64,000 nt of DNA from CAVOJV01 sp963696325 (GTDB lineage: Bacteria; Pseudomonadota; Gammaproteobacteria; Competibacterales; Competibacteraceae), in NCBI GenBank assembly GCA_963696325.1, contig CAVOJV010000063.1, positions 74,692 through 138,691 of the forward strand, read 5' to 3'. The position numbers and the translations under genes are program-made. This document shows positions 1 through 9,606 of the stretch, piece after piece. Below the pieces are notes generated by a model that did not search any database, was not told the DNA's origin, and saw only the letters and a program-made list of their open reading frames with translations. Within the stretch, counting starts at the first letter, position 1; each line of letters opens with the position of its first letter.

Positions 1-192
1 CAGTCCCGGCAAACCGCTGGCCAGGCACAGTTGGGCTGGGAAACCCTTCCATTGGGCGATGCTGCCAAGCCCCTCATGCAGAAAAACGAGGGCCGGGCCA
101 GCGGCGGCGCCCGGCGGGGTGAGGCGTTCCGCGTGCAGCCGCCGGCCGGCGGCCTGCAAATCAAAGCGTGAGCGGGAAAGAGTCGCGGTCAT
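1..192 (-). CDS. alpha/beta-hydrolase, N-terminal part (cut by window edge)
   Basis: The reading frame runs open from an ATG at 192 off the left edge, giving 64 residues. Residues 35-44 read LVFLHEGLGS: a hydrophobic beta strand followed by an HEGLG turn. This is the usual oxyanion-hole strand of alpha/beta-hydrolases such as enol-lactonase or haloperoxidase-like esterases. The catalytic Ser/Asp/His lie outside the window, so the substrate cannot be named. It lies 20 bases downstream of the LON-domain gene on the same strand and is probably co-transcribed with it. The fold is fairly secure and the function unknown. Confidence 0.6.
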   Translation of the reverse strand, partial: MTATLSRSRFDLQAAGRRLHAERLTPPGAAAGPALVFLHEGLGSIAQWKGFPAQLCLASGLPGL

Positions 193-212
193 CTTCGAAA
201 TGGCCAGTAAAT

Positions 213-809
213 TTATTGTCCAGGCTGCTGTTCTCTCAGCATGGCGTTCACCACGTCCAGACGCTGCACGGGATCGCTCAACACCAACAGCGCCTGTTTG
301 ACTTCCAGCGGCAGGGGCAGGATTTCCGCCAGGCGATTCCCTACCCAGGCGGCACTGTCCCAGTCCGGCACGAGGAAGCGGGTATAGGGCCGTATCTCCT
401 CCCGGCTCAGGATGTTCTTCAACAGCGTCAACAGCAGATCTGCATTCCGGGGCAGTGGACTATCCGGTTCGGCGGGCAGCCATTCCACCTGGCCCAGCAG
501 GAGCCGATCGTCCTGTACCCGCTGCGCCAGAACGCGCACGCGTTGCTCGCCCACACAGGTAATGCCCAGCAGCCCGTCTTCCAGGCGGTCGAAATCGACG
601 ATGCGGGCAAGCGTACCGATACCGTGGCAGCGCAGCTTTTCCCCCACTTCGCGGCCTTCCTGAATGGCGACCACGCCGAACCCGCCAGCGTTTTTCATGC
701 AGTTGCTCACCATCTCCAGATAGCGACGCTCGAAAATGCGCAACGGCAGGACGCCGCCGGGGAATAACACGGTATTGAGGGGAAACAGGGGGATTTCGGT
801 TTGCTGCAT
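213..809 (-). CDS. LON substrate-binding domain protein
   Basis: This 198-residue protein begins with IPLFPLNTVLFPGGVLPLRI, the hallmark first strands of the Lon N-terminal (PUA-like) domain. The rest of the length fits that domain alone. There is no AAA or protease module, so it is the stand-alone LON family and not Lon protease. The family is widespread in proteobacteria and its role is unproven; substrate or peptide binding is assumed. It sits between ubiX upstream and a hydrolase downstream on the minus strand with gaps of about 12-20 bases, consistent with one transcript. Confidence 0.85.
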   Translation of the reverse strand: MQQTEIPLFPLNTVLFPGGVLPLRIFERRYLEMVSNCMKNAGGFGVVAIQEGREVGEKLRCHGIGTLARIVDFDRLEDGLLGITCVGEQRVRVLAQRVQDDRLLLGQVEWLPAEPDSPLPRNADLLLTLLKNILSREEIRPYTRFLVPDWDSAAWVGNRLAEILPLPLEVKQALLVLSDPVQRLDVVNAMLREQQPGQ

Positions 810-821
810 GCCTGACTTGCC

Positions 822-1445
822 TCATTGCTTAGCCTGGCCCCAGCGCGGAACCAGGGAATTGGCTATACCCAACTGGTCCAGTATTCTGGCAACGATAAAA
901 TCCACGAGTTCAGCCACGCTGGCGGGACGATGGTAGAAACCGGGATTGGCCGGCAGGATGGTGGCGCCACAGCGCGCCAGCTTCAGCATGTTCTCCAGGT
1001 GGATGACCGAAAACGGCGTCTCCCGCACGACCAGAATCAGCTTGCGGCCTTCCTTGAGGGTCACATCGGCAACCCGCTCGATCAGGTTGTCGCTGGTTCC
1101 GCAGGCGATGGAGGCCAGCGTGCCGGTCGTGCAGGGGCACACCACCATCGCTCTCGCCACCGCCGAGCCGCTGGCGATGGGCGCGGTCCATTCCTCCTTG
1201 CCATACACCTGCAGTCGGCCTGGGGCGCAGCCGCAGCGCTGGCTGAGAAACTCCCGGATCTCTGCCGTCCGCCCCGGCAGTCCCAGATCCGTCTCCATGC
1301 CGATAACCACCTGGGCCGGTTTGGACAGCATCAGATAGACCGTCTCCCCGGCCTCGAGCAGGCATTCCAACAGCCGCAGGCCGTACTGGGCGCCGGACGC
1401 GCCGGTCATGGCGAGGGCGATGGCAGATGGCCGGGTAACCATCAT
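822..1445 (-). CDS. ubiX: flavin prenyltransferase UbiX
   Basis: UbiX attaches a dimethylallyl group to FMN to make the prenylated flavin used by the UbiD decarboxylase in ubiquinone synthesis. The protein starts with the strand-turn AMTGASGAQYGLRLLE, contains VVCPCTTGTLASIACG in the middle, and ends with the conserved block RETPFSVIHLENMLKLA and PANPGFYHRP, all characteristic of the family. The frame is open to 1514, but the ATG at 1445 (or 1442) gives about 207 residues, the normal length. In many gammaproteobacteria ubiX follows mpl directly. Here about 3.1 kb of accessory DNA separates them. Confidence 0.93.
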   Translation of the reverse strand: MMVTRPSAIALAMTGASGAQYGLRLLECLLEAGETVYLMLSKPAQVVIGMETDLGLPGRTAEIREFLSQRCGCAPGRLQVYGKEEWTAPIASGSAVARAMVVCPCTTGTLASIACGTSDNLIERVADVTLKEGRKLILVVRETPFSVIHLENMLKLARCGATILPANPGFYHRPASVAELVDFIVARILDQLGIANSLVPRWGQAKQ

Positions 1446-1534
1446 ACTATTCGGCCTGTCGGATAGCCTTGACACCGCCACGACGGCCAAGCCCATAACC
1501 CACCCGGTATACATCCGGCAAGTTTACGCGCCCA

Positions 1535-2892
1535 TCATCCATGATCTGAAACACACCCACGTCCTTTCAGGTCATCACGTACCCCATCCACACCATTTTC
1601 CAAATGTTGAGGTGGAAGTTGCGTCGCCCCCAAGGTCTTTAAGGTACCTTCAGATTGCCAACAGGTTGCAATCCTTTCAAACGCGCATGGGACGGTTAAT
1701 CCCCGCAACGGCTCCATCAATTTCTGTATCCAGGGATAGTCCTCCTCCATCTCACGAACCCTAACCCTAGACGCTTCCTGCACACCACGTTTGATTCCCT
1801 CATAATGTAGGGCATAGATCTGTTGTGAGCGAAACACATCTCGTGATGCTTCACGTAGTGCGGTAAGAAAACTTCGCGGGCTGGTTTGGCGGCGCGCGTC
1901 TGCCAAATGACCTGGCAACCAAGTATATGGGAACCCACGTCGCCGATCCCGCCCCATCCATGGTCCGCTGATGGCATGGAAGATAGAGCGCTGCGTCTCT
2001 TCGGTACGCATGGCCTGTGGTATGAACCAGACGGCATCCTGCTGCTCCAAGTATGTCTGAATCCTTCGCGACAACCTTTGCGGAAAACTTCTCCATGTTC
2101 CCGTTCGTTAGCTAGGTATTGCCAAAGCAGTCCATAGAGATCCACGGTTGGCCAAATCAATTCGACCTTGTTGTTCAAAACCTTCGATGCATCAGGAAAT
2201 GCCCTGACTTGGGGATCTTCCATCATCTCAGGCCGTACAAAAGCCTTAGGTCGGATACTAAGAGTGTCACGAAACTCTAAAAGTACCTGCAATAAGCCCT
2301 TAAGTAAGCGGCGCATAGTAGGCCAGTCATCCGCCGTACGATCCAAGGCATCGAATAGAATCAGATGTTTCTGCTGTTGACTATAAAGATCTTGATCAGC
2401 CTTATACAACGCTCTTTCAACATTTTCCGGGTTATCTTTGATCCAAACAATGCGCTCGCGCCAGTCATTCGCTGGCAACTCACTTGCGTTACCTAACACA
2501 TGCCTTATAACTATGGCGCGCCAGATATCTCTTGGCTCGTAGTCTTCAAGAAGCTTGGCCAAGATTATTTTTCCTGGAAAATTATTTGGGTCGATGGCCG
2601 CCCCAAAGCCTGGGCTAATACGAGTATTATCGTTGACCTCAGCTCGTTGCAGGCAATTAGCCACCAAGCGTCTATGCTCGGCGGATTGGAGGGCCGTCCA
2701 CCAAAAACTTTTGCCGGAACCCCGGATGCCCACCACTAGCATGGTATCCGGATGCAAGGCCCGAGCATGAATTGTGGGCACATAAAGATTTCTCGGCGCT
2801 GGCATTTGGCTACCGAACACCGCCAGTTCTTCTGGAATAGCTTTTGCTAATAGAGTTCTTAGCTCATTTGCAGGAAATCGGTAATCGCTCAC
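1535..2892 (-). pseudogene. P-loop ATPase of the HEPN/ParA/ATPase cassette, frameshifted
   Basis: Starting at a GTG at 2892 that overlaps the upstream stop by four bases (GTGA), the product has a Walker A motif GIRGSGKS at residues 55-62 and a Walker B-like strand LILFDALDR at about 177-185. The reading frame is lost near 2,080, where the coding signal moves to another frame and runs to the stop at 1535. The continued part carries the recognisable stretch LHYEGIKRGVQ and MEEDYPWIQKLM. A single indel explains the break. I recognise a large predicted P-loop ATPase but no characterised homologue. It is the last gene of a three-gene set and probably its energy-using module; a defence role is inference. 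Confidence 0.6.
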
Positions 2893-4197
2893 ACGATTTT
2901 CTCCGAGAAAATCCAACGCTCCGCCTCCTGAAAAAAATCACCAAACCCGGCCTGCAATACCGTATCGGTCACGTTTTCTGGACGCTGCACAGGGTCAAAT
3001 TCTTGTAGTGCCCGATGCCAATTGATTCGAAGTGGATTATGCGGAGCTTCTTCGCTATCCACATCGAAATTAAAGGCGTCCAGATCATCGGCAACTGCCT
3101 CTTCATAAAGGTTCTCAGAAAACAACCTATAGGCATTCTGGCGAAATGACTTAACATAAGTATCTGCGTCAGTCTCAGGAACCATCGCCGCTATCATTTG
3201 TAAGTGGTCACGAAAAGCCGCCAACTGCGGATGCGTCTTCCAATGCTGGAACAACAACTCGTAACCTCTCCAAGTCTGCTCGCTGTTCATAGCAAACAGG
3301 AAAGCATCGGCCTCAAGGCGGGTAACGGTCACGGCGGCAATATCGTGCAAGCCGGCACGGCTGTCCAGAAATACCACGTCCGGTTCTTCTTGTTTTTCCA
3401 ATTGTTCCACCAGGCGAGCTATACGTTCAGCCCATTGTCCTGCTGGATTCGCAAATTCCAAGTAACTGCGGGAAAGCTTGGGGAGGTAATCACCAGTAGT
3501 ATATACCCCAAGCAGGCACAACCCGGATTTCACCTATCGACGTATTACTTAACGGACTAGACGCCACCATGTTACGGCGCAGCGTATCATCAGCTTGGCC
3601 CACAGCGTCTTCCACAAACCAATCTACAAGACCAAAGTCAGGATAACGTGCGATGGGCAGCAGTGTGCTACTGAGGCCCGGCGATTCCAAATCTAAATCA
3701 AATACCAAAACCTTTTTGCCGACACGAGCCAGATGCCAAGCCCAGACTGCCAGCGCAGTCGAACGACCTACCCCACCTTTCAACCCGAAAAAGGTTATGC
3801 GCCGTATCTGCAATTGCCTTGTAAGAGGTAGGCGATTCCAATCCTGACCGATAAGCTGACGATCTATTAAAAAGAGGCATTTTTGCTGGTCTTGGATCAA
3901 CAACCGCCTGTCGGGAGAGTTATAAACCGCATCCCGATCATACAACTGGTTGCCATATAAGATAACCTGATCTTGAGGTCCAAAAGCGCCAAGTTTTGTC
4001 TGAAATTCTCTAGCGAATGCACTGTGCGCCTGCTTAATCTGTTCTGTTTCTGGGTCGTTCTCCAATACCACACGAATACGACCGTAAAGATCGCGAACTA
4101 AGATAACTTGCTCACCGAATTCAGGCCAGTAAGCCTGTAACAGTTTAATGGCATTATCTAATGCTTCATTGAAGCGTATGATTTTGGTTGCAGACAT
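2889..4197 (-). pseudogene. ParA/MinD-like ATPase, frameshifted
   Basis: Residues 1-130 form an unrecognised N-terminal domain. A deviant Walker A motif KGGVGRST follows at 140-147, then VLVFDLDLESPG, the usual ParA/MinD switch and second strand. The C-terminal half carries VVFLDSRAGLHD, a Walker B/switch II segment, but lies in a different frame, so there is an indel between about 3,490 and 3,533. The start codon overlaps the stop of the preceding gene by one base (TAATG) and the stop overlaps the next start (GTGA), so the three genes are translationally coupled. No parB or centromere-like repeats are seen nearby, so plasmid partition is unlikely. Confidence 0.65.
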
Positions 4198-4611
4198 TAC
4201 AGCACTCCATCTAGTACAGCCTTTTGGAGAACCTTCATCACCCCTTCAGCGGCTACGCGATGAGCGGAAACATGAGGATTGCCAAAATGGCTTTGTGCAT
4301 GATAGCGCTCATTTACATGCCAATTAGCGAATGGCAATCCACTGGGCATAATTTGTGCGTAACGGGCACCATTTCGTCCATGCGCAAAAATGATAAACTC
4401 ATTCCATAGCTTATCGATATGCACCATATGGGGTTGCTTTAACACTGCCATCGGTCGAAACTGGAGCACCTAGACCTATCATCACTGTCTTAAGGCTACA
4501 CTCAGAAGCTAATCCATAAAGATGGTCGGCATTAGCCAACCTTCCTTGGCTGTAGAGTAATTCAGCATCATGAAAATGGCGATCTGCCGCATCTCGGTAA
4601 TCCACTGGCAT
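4197..4611 (-). pseudogene. HEPN-like helical protein, frameshifted
   Basis: The first half reads DYRDAADRHFHDAELL followed by LANADHLYGLASECSLK, a pattern of helices like the HEPN fold (small all-alpha RNase or nucleotidyltransferase partner domains). The second half continues in another frame from about 4,415-4,470 with LWNEFIIFAHGRNGARYA. About 135 residues result if one indel is corrected. I do not see a clear R-x4-6-H RNase motif, so catalytic activity is unproven. The ATG at 4611 begins one base after the mpl stop, placing this cassette in the mpl transcript. The HEPN assignment rests on pattern only. Confidence 0.45.
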
Positions 4612-4612
4612 G

Positions 4613-5968
4613 TCAGTTTTGATTCAGCCCCGCCAGGATCTTGCCGTGAATTCCCCCAAACCCGCCGTTGCTCATGACCAGCACCTGATCACCAGGTTGG
4701 GCCTGGGCGCAGACCGCGGCGATGGCATCCTCGATGGAGGCACACACCTGGCCCCGCCCAGCCAGGGCCGCCGTCACTTGCTCCAGATCCCAGCCCAAAT
4801 CGGGCGCCTGGTAGAGGATAACCCTATCGGCAGCCGCCAGCGCCCCGGCCAGATCATTCTTGAAAACGCCCATACGCATGGTGTTGGAGCGCGGTTCCAG
4901 CACCGCGATGATGCGGTTACCGCCAACCCGCGCCCGCAGGCCCACCAGGGTGGTGGCAATCGCGGTGGGGTGATGGGCGAAATCATCGTACACGGTGATT
5001 CCGTTCACGGTCCCGCGCAGCTCCATGCGCCGCTTGACGCCCTTGAATTGTCCCAGGGCATGAATCGCCTCGGCCGGTGGCACGCCGACATGGCGGGCGG
5101 CGGCGATGGCGGCCAGCGCGTTGCTGACACTGTGAGCGCCTTGCTGTGACCATTCCACGCGACCCTGCAAATTTTCCCGCCAGTAGACATCGAAAACACC
5201 GCCGTCCGGGGTGATGGCGCGGGCCTGCCAGTCGCCCGCGTCAAAGCGCTCGACCGGCGTCCAGCATCCCATGGCGAATACTTCGTCCAAATTGGCATCC
5301 TTGCCATTGGCTACGATCAGGCCCTGGCCCGGCACGGTGCGCACCAGATGATGAAACTGTCGCTGGATGGCCGCCAGATCGGGGAAAATATCGGCGTGAT
5401 CGAATTCCAGATTATTGAGAATCAGGGTGCGGGGCCGGTAATGGACGAACTTGGAGCGCTTGTCGAAAAAGGCAGTGTCGTACTCGTCAGCTTCCACCAC
5501 GAAGAACGGCGCCTCACCCAGGCGCGCCGATACCCCGAAATCGGCCGCGATGCCGCCGATCAGAAAACCAGGTCGCAGCCCCCCCTGCTCCAGAATCCAG
5601 GCCAGCATGGAACTGGTCGTGGTCTTGCCATGGGTGCCAGCCACCGCCAGCACCCAGCGCTCCCTCAGCACCTGTTCGGCCAGCCATTGGGGACCGGAGG
5701 TATAGGGAATATTGCGGTTAAGCAGGTGCTCGACGATGGGCCGGCCCCGCGACATGACATTGCCCACCACGACCATATCCGGCGACGGTTCCAGGTGCTC
5801 AGCGAGATAGTCCTCCCACACCTGGATACCCGCCGCCTCCAGTTGGGTGCTCATGGGCGGATACACATTGGCGTCGGAACCGCTCACATCATGGCCTGCC
5901 GCTCGCGCCAGCAAAGCCAGGCCCGCCATGAAAGTACCGCCAATCCCGAGGATATGTATGCGCATCAA
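4613..5968 (-). CDS. mpl: UDP-N-acetylmuramate:L-Ala-gamma-D-Glu-meso-DAP ligase (murein tripeptide recycling)
   Basis: Mpl ligates recycled tripeptide from old peptidoglycan to UDP-MurNAc in the cytoplasm. The 451-residue protein has the Mur-ligase N-terminal nucleotide-binding start HILGIGGTFMAGLA, the ATP loop GTHGKTTTSSML near residue 110, the central EADEYDTAFFD block and the C-terminal VYDDFAHHPTA block, all diagnostic for Mpl. Length is normal for the family. Its start overlaps the stop of the upstream membrane-protein gene (ATGA). Immediately downstream, one base away, begins the HEPN-like cassette instead of ubiX. Confidence 0.95.
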   Translation of the reverse strand: MMRIHILGIGGTFMAGLALLARAAGHDVSGSDANVYPPMSTQLEAAGIQVWEDYLAEHLEPSPDMVVVGNVMSRGRPIVEHLLNRNIPYTSGPQWLAEQVLRERWVLAVAGTHGKTTTSSMLAWILEQGGLRPGFLIGGIAADFGVSARLGEAPFFVVEADEYDTAFFDKRSKFVHYRPRTLILNNLEFDHADIFPDLAAIQRQFHHLVRTVPGQGLIVANGKDANLDEVFAMGCWTPVERFDAGDWQARAITPDGGVFDVYWRENLQGRVEWSQQGAHSVSNALAAIAAARHVGVPPAEAIHALGQFKGVKRRMELRGTVNGITVYDDFAHHPTAIATTLVGLRARVGGNRIIAVLEPRSNTMRMGVFKNDLAGALAAADRVILYQAPDLGWDLEQVTAALAGRGQVCASIEDAIAAVCAQAQPGDQVLVMSNGGFGGIHGKILAGLNQN

Positions 5969-6507
5969 CTCACCAGCAACAGCAGCTTTGAAAGAAGCAT
6001 GGAAATAAACAGATACCCCAAAGTGTACAGTATGCTCTGGTTGCGCGAGACGGATAGCGCATGTTGCAGGATATGGGACACCACGGCGATGCTCCAGCCC
6101 AATAACAGCAGAAACACCAGCAAGGGCAGTTCCGCCTCGCTGCCATCGACCGTCTCCTTGTCCATCCAGAAAACCACCGGCAACGTAATCAACGCCAGCA
6201 GGGCGCCGACACCCGCCAGCGCCGTCAGGGTCTGCACAAAGCGAGTCCGGTAGCCGCGCCTGCTCAGGACCCCATAGGTCAACCCGCCCAGCAGTGCCAT
6301 ATCCAGTGCGGTCTGGAGCAAAGCCGGCGCCAGTTCCATGCTCACCAGCATGATCAGGAACCCAGTTATCCCGTAAACGAGCAGACTCAGCTTCAGCAGC
6401 GCGAGGGACGCCGGCACGTCCTCAGGCCCTTTGCGCAGCAGGCAAATATCCCAAAACAGGTCGAATAGAGCGAGCATACGGGGGTCAGTGCCGGGTGCCG
6501 GGAACAT
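5965..6507 (-). CDS. inner-membrane protein of unknown function (YIP1-like pattern)
   Basis: This 180-residue protein has about five hydrophobic segments (for example LALLKLSLLVYGITGFLIML and LPLLVFLLLLGWSIAVV), so it is an integral membrane protein. The layout resembles Yip1-type four/five-TM proteins found beside mpl in other gammaproteobacteria, but I cannot name a function. The start could be 6507 or the internal ATG at 6477. The latter avoids overlap with the small gene upstream (6485-6631). The 3' end overlaps the mpl start by four bases, implying coupled translation. Confidence 0.7.
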   Translation of the reverse strand: MFPAPGTDPRMLALFDLFWDICLLRKGPEDVPASLALLKLSLLVYGITGFLIMLVSMELAPALLQTALDMALLGGLTYGVLSRRGYRTRFVQTLTALAGVGALLALITLPVVFWMDKETVDGSEAELPLLVFLLLLGWSIAVVSHILQHALSVSRNQSILYTLGYLFISMLLSKLLLLVS

Positions 6508-6631
6508 CCGGCTGCACAGTCGTCATCAGGTTTAACAACTCCGTTTCGGTCGCGGCATCCAGATGAGCGATCTCGCCTCGCAGGGAGCGCTTTTCAGAGA
6601 GGAAGCGACATAGGGAATCGTGCTCTTTCAT
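6485..6631 (-). CDS. small protein, 48 residues
   Basis: A short ATG frame lies in the gap between gatB and the membrane protein. It encodes 48 residues beginning MKEHDSLCRFLSEKRSL, charged and probably helical, rich in Glu, Leu and Arg. It has no membrane segment and no recognised motif. It is on the same strand and in the spacing expected of an operon member; its stop lies 7 bases before the alternative ATG (6477) of the downstream membrane-protein gene. No strong ribosome binding site is visible, so it may be spurious. Conservation between mpl and gatB in relatives would decide. Confidence 0.4.
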   Translation of the reverse strand: MKEHDSLCRFLSEKRSLRGEIAHLDAATETELLNLMTTVQPDVPGTRH

Positions 6632-6649
6632 CAAGGCTTTGCATTGTGC

Positions 6650-8092
6650 TTAGCGGGTTAGCTTCTTCAGCAACAAGTCATTGACCTGCTGGGGATTGGC
6701 CTTACCCTTCGAGACCTTCATCACCTGGCCCACGAAGAACCCCAACAGCTTGTCCTTGCCAGCCCGGTATTGCGCCAACTGCTCCGGATTGGCCGCGATA
6801 GCCTCGTCGATGACTTTCTCGATCGCCGACGTGTCGGTGATTTGCTGCAAGCCGCGTTTCGCGATGATGGCATCAGCGTCGCCCTCGCCGTCCCAGAGCG
6901 CCTCGAAGACCTCCTTGGCAAGCTTGCCGGAGATGGTCTGGTCCCGAATGCGCCTGAGCATGCCGGCCAGTTGTTCCGCGCTCACCGGGCTCGCCGTAAT
7001 GTCCTTGTTCTCCTTGTTCAGAAAGGCAGCCAGATCGCCCATCACCCAGTTGGCGCAGAGCTTGGCGTCACCGCCCAGCCCCGTCGCCACCGCTTCATAG
7101 TAATCGGCCAGCTCGCGGCTGGCGGTGAGGACGCCGGCGTCGTAGGCGTTCAACCCATAGTGTTCCACAAACCGCTGTTTCTTGGCATCGGGCAATTCCG
7201 GCAACGCCGCGCGGGCGGCCTCGATAAGGCTCTCGTCCACCACCAGCGGCAGCAGATCCGGGTCGGGGAAATAGCGGTAATCGTTGGCCTCCTCCTTAGA
7301 GCGCATGGAGCGGGTCTCGCCTTTGTCGGGATCATAGAGGCGGGTCTCCTGCACCACCGCACCGCCACCCTCGATCAGGTCGATTTGCCGCTCGACCTCG
7401 AATTCGATAGCCCGCTCCACGAAGCGGAAGGAGTTCAGGTTCTTGATCTCGGCGCGGGTACCGAACGCCTGCTGGCCCCTGGGACGCACCGACACATTGG
7501 CGTCGCAACGGAACGAGCCCTCCTGCATATTGCCGTCACAGATACCGAGATAGCGCACCAGGGTATGGATCTTCTTCATGTAGGCCACGGCGTCCCTGGC
7601 CGAGCGCAGATCCGGTTCGGAGACGATTTCCAGGAGCGGCGTACCGGCCCGGTTCAGATCCACCCCGGTCATGCCATGAAAGTCCTCGTGCAGGGACTTG
7701 CCGGCGTCCTCCTCCAGATGGGCGCGGGTGATGCCGATGACCTTGCTGACGCCGTCTTCCAGATCGATGGTGAGCCGGCCACGATGGACGATGGGCAACT
7801 CGTACTGGCTGATCTGATAGCCCTTGGGCAGATCCGGGTAAAAATAATTCTTGCGGGCGAACACCGAACGGTGAGCCACCGTGGCTTGGATGGCGAGTCC
7901 AAACATGACAGCCATGCGCACGGCCTCCCGATTCAATACCGGCAGCACGCCGGGCAGTCCCAGATCGATCGCGCAAGCCTGGGTATTGGGCGCGGCGCCG
8001 TAAGCGGTGGCGGCGCCGGAAAAGATTTTGCTCTTGGTGGCGAGCTGGGCGTGAATTTCCAGTCCAATGACCGTTTCCCATTCCATATTCAT
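6650..8092 (-). CDS. gatB: Asp-tRNA(Asn)/Glu-tRNA(Gln) amidotransferase subunit B
   Basis: GatB is the kinase/tRNA-binding subunit of the GatCAB complex, which converts mischarged Glu-tRNA(Gln) and Asp-tRNA(Asn) to the correct amides. The 480-residue product opens with WETVIGLEIHAQLATKSK and contains FYPDLPKGYQISQYE and RCDANVSVRP, signature blocks of the catalytic domain. It ends with the helical YqeY-like tail (about residues 360-480). It lies 37 bases downstream of gatA, giving the order gatC-gatA-gatB on the minus strand. Translation may start at Met1 or Met3. Confidence 0.97.
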   Translation of the reverse strand: MNMEWETVIGLEIHAQLATKSKIFSGAATAYGAAPNTQACAIDLGLPGVLPVLNREAVRMAVMFGLAIQATVAHRSVFARKNYFYPDLPKGYQISQYELPIVHRGRLTIDLEDGVSKVIGITRAHLEEDAGKSLHEDFHGMTGVDLNRAGTPLLEIVSEPDLRSARDAVAYMKKIHTLVRYLGICDGNMQEGSFRCDANVSVRPRGQQAFGTRAEIKNLNSFRFVERAIEFEVERQIDLIEGGGAVVQETRLYDPDKGETRSMRSKEEANDYRYFPDPDLLPLVVDESLIEAARAALPELPDAKKQRFVEHYGLNAYDAGVLTASRELADYYEAVATGLGGDAKLCANWVMGDLAAFLNKENKDITASPVSAEQLAGMLRRIRDQTISGKLAKEVFEALWDGEGDADAIIAKRGLQQITDTSAIEKVIDEAIAANPEQLAQYRAGKDKLLGFFVGQVMKVSKGKANPQQVNDLLLKKLTR

Positions 8093-8129
8093 GACTCTCT
8101 TGATCTGTGCGAGGGTTGGCGTGAGGGAA

Positions 8130-9581
8130 TCAGAACCCTTGCGGCATGCGCTGATGCCAGTCGCTGACCTGCTGATAGCGGTGGGCTATGTTCAACAGGC
8201 GCGCCTCCGTGAAGTAATTGCCGATAAGCTGCAAACCTACCGGTCGGCCAATCGCAAAGCCCACCGGAATCGACATGCCTGGCAGGCCCGCCAAGTTTAC
8301 CGCAATGGTATAGATATCCGACAGGTACATGGTCACCGGATCATCGACTTTCTCGCCCAGATTGAAGGCCACCGTCGGCGAGGTCGGACCCATGATGACA
8401 TCCACTTGTTCAAACGCCCTACGAAAATCCTCACTAATCAACCGGCGAATCTGCTGGGCTTTTAGGTAATAGGCATCGTAGTAGCCCGCCGACAGCGCGT
8501 AGGTGCCCACCATGATGCGGCGCTTTACCTCGGCCCCGAAACCTTCACCGCGGGAACGGGTGTACAGGTCCAGCAAGTCTTTCGGATTCTGGCAGCGATA
8601 GCCGTAGCGCACACCGTCGAGCCGGGCGAGATTGGAGGAACACTCCGCGGGCGCCACCACATAGTAGGCGGGGATGGCGAGCTGGCTGTTGGGCAGGCTG
8701 ATCTCCACCACTGCAGCACCCAGCCTGCGATACTCGGCGACGGCCTCTTCGATGACCCGCGCAACCCCCGCATCCAGGCCCGCGCCGAAATACTCCCTGG
8801 GCAGGCCGATCTTGAGACCCTCCAGGGAATCGTTCAGGGTCGCCGTGTAAACGGGCACCGGCCGGTCCACGGACGTAGAATCCCGCTCGTCAAAACCGGC
8901 CATGACCTGCAGCAGCAACGCCGCATCCTCGGCGCTACGGGCCAGCGGTCCACCCTGATCCAGGCTGGAGGCATAAGCGATCATCCCCCAGCGGGACACA
9001 CGCCCGTAACTCGGCTTGATACCGGTAATGCCGCACAAAGCGGCTGGCTGCCGGATGGAACCGCCAGTGTCGGTGCCGGTAGCGCCTGGCGCCAGGCGCG
9101 CCGCCACCGCTGCGGCGGAACCACCCGACGACCCACCCGGCACTGCATTGAGATCCCAGGGATTGCGCACCGGCCCGTAAAAACTGGTTTCATTGGACGA
9201 GCCCATGGCGAACTCGTCCATATTGGTCTTGCCCAGCAACACGGTACCCGCCGCATTGCATCTCTGCACCACTGTGGCATCGTAGGGGGCGATAAAGTTA
9301 TGCAGTATCCTGGAACCGCAGGAGGTCAGCACCCCTTGCGTACAGAAGATATCTTTATGGGCAATGGGCACGCCGGTAAGCGGACCGCCCCCGCCGGCGG
9401 CGATGCGGCGATCGGCAGCGCGCGCCTGGCGCAGAGCCAGCTCCGCGGTAACCGTGATAAAGGCATTGAGTTGTGGATCGAGGCTCGCAATCCGCGTCAA
9501 CAAGCTGCGGGTGAGTTCCTCACTGGAAAAATCCCCGGCTTTCAGGCCGGCGGCAAGCTCAGCGATAGTTTTGTTATGCAT
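8130..9581 (-). CDS. gatA: Asp-tRNA(Asn)/Glu-tRNA(Gln) amidotransferase subunit A
   Basis: GatA is the amidase that releases ammonia from glutamine for GatB. The ATG at 9581 gives 483 residues, the usual length; the longer open frame upstream overlaps gatC and is not used. The amidase-signature catalytic Lys-cisSer-Ser triad is visible: K76 in AHKDIFC, S151 in GGSSGGSAAAVAA and nucleophile S175 in DTGGSIRQPA. It lies 25 bases after gatC, consistent with a single gatCAB operon transcribed away from mreB. Confidence 0.97.
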   Translation of the reverse strand: MHNKTIAELAAGLKAGDFSSEELTRSLLTRIASLDPQLNAFITVTAELALRQARAADRRIAAGGGGPLTGVPIAHKDIFCTQGVLTSCGSRILHNFIAPYDATVVQRCNAAGTVLLGKTNMDEFAMGSSNETSFYGPVRNPWDLNAVPGGSSGGSAAAVAARLAPGATGTDTGGSIRQPAALCGITGIKPSYGRVSRWGMIAYASSLDQGGPLARSAEDAALLLQVMAGFDERDSTSVDRPVPVYTATLNDSLEGLKIGLPREYFGAGLDAGVARVIEEAVAEYRRLGAAVVEISLPNSQLAIPAYYVVAPAECSSNLARLDGVRYGYRCQNPKDLLDLYTRSRGEGFGAEVKRRIMVGTYALSAGYYDAYYLKAQQIRRLISEDFRRAFEQVDVIMGPTSPTVAFNLGEKVDDPVTMYLSDIYTIAVNLAGLPGMSIPVGFAIGRPVGLQLIGNYFTEARLLNIAHRYQQVSDWHQRMPQGF

Positions 9582-9606
9582 ATTCGATCGGTTGAATAAG
9601 GGTGAA

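Noticed and set aside
2889..4197. ParA-like gene considered as plasmid or chromosome partition
   Set aside because: No parB or parS-like repeats, and it sits inside a three-gene cassette within the mpl operon.
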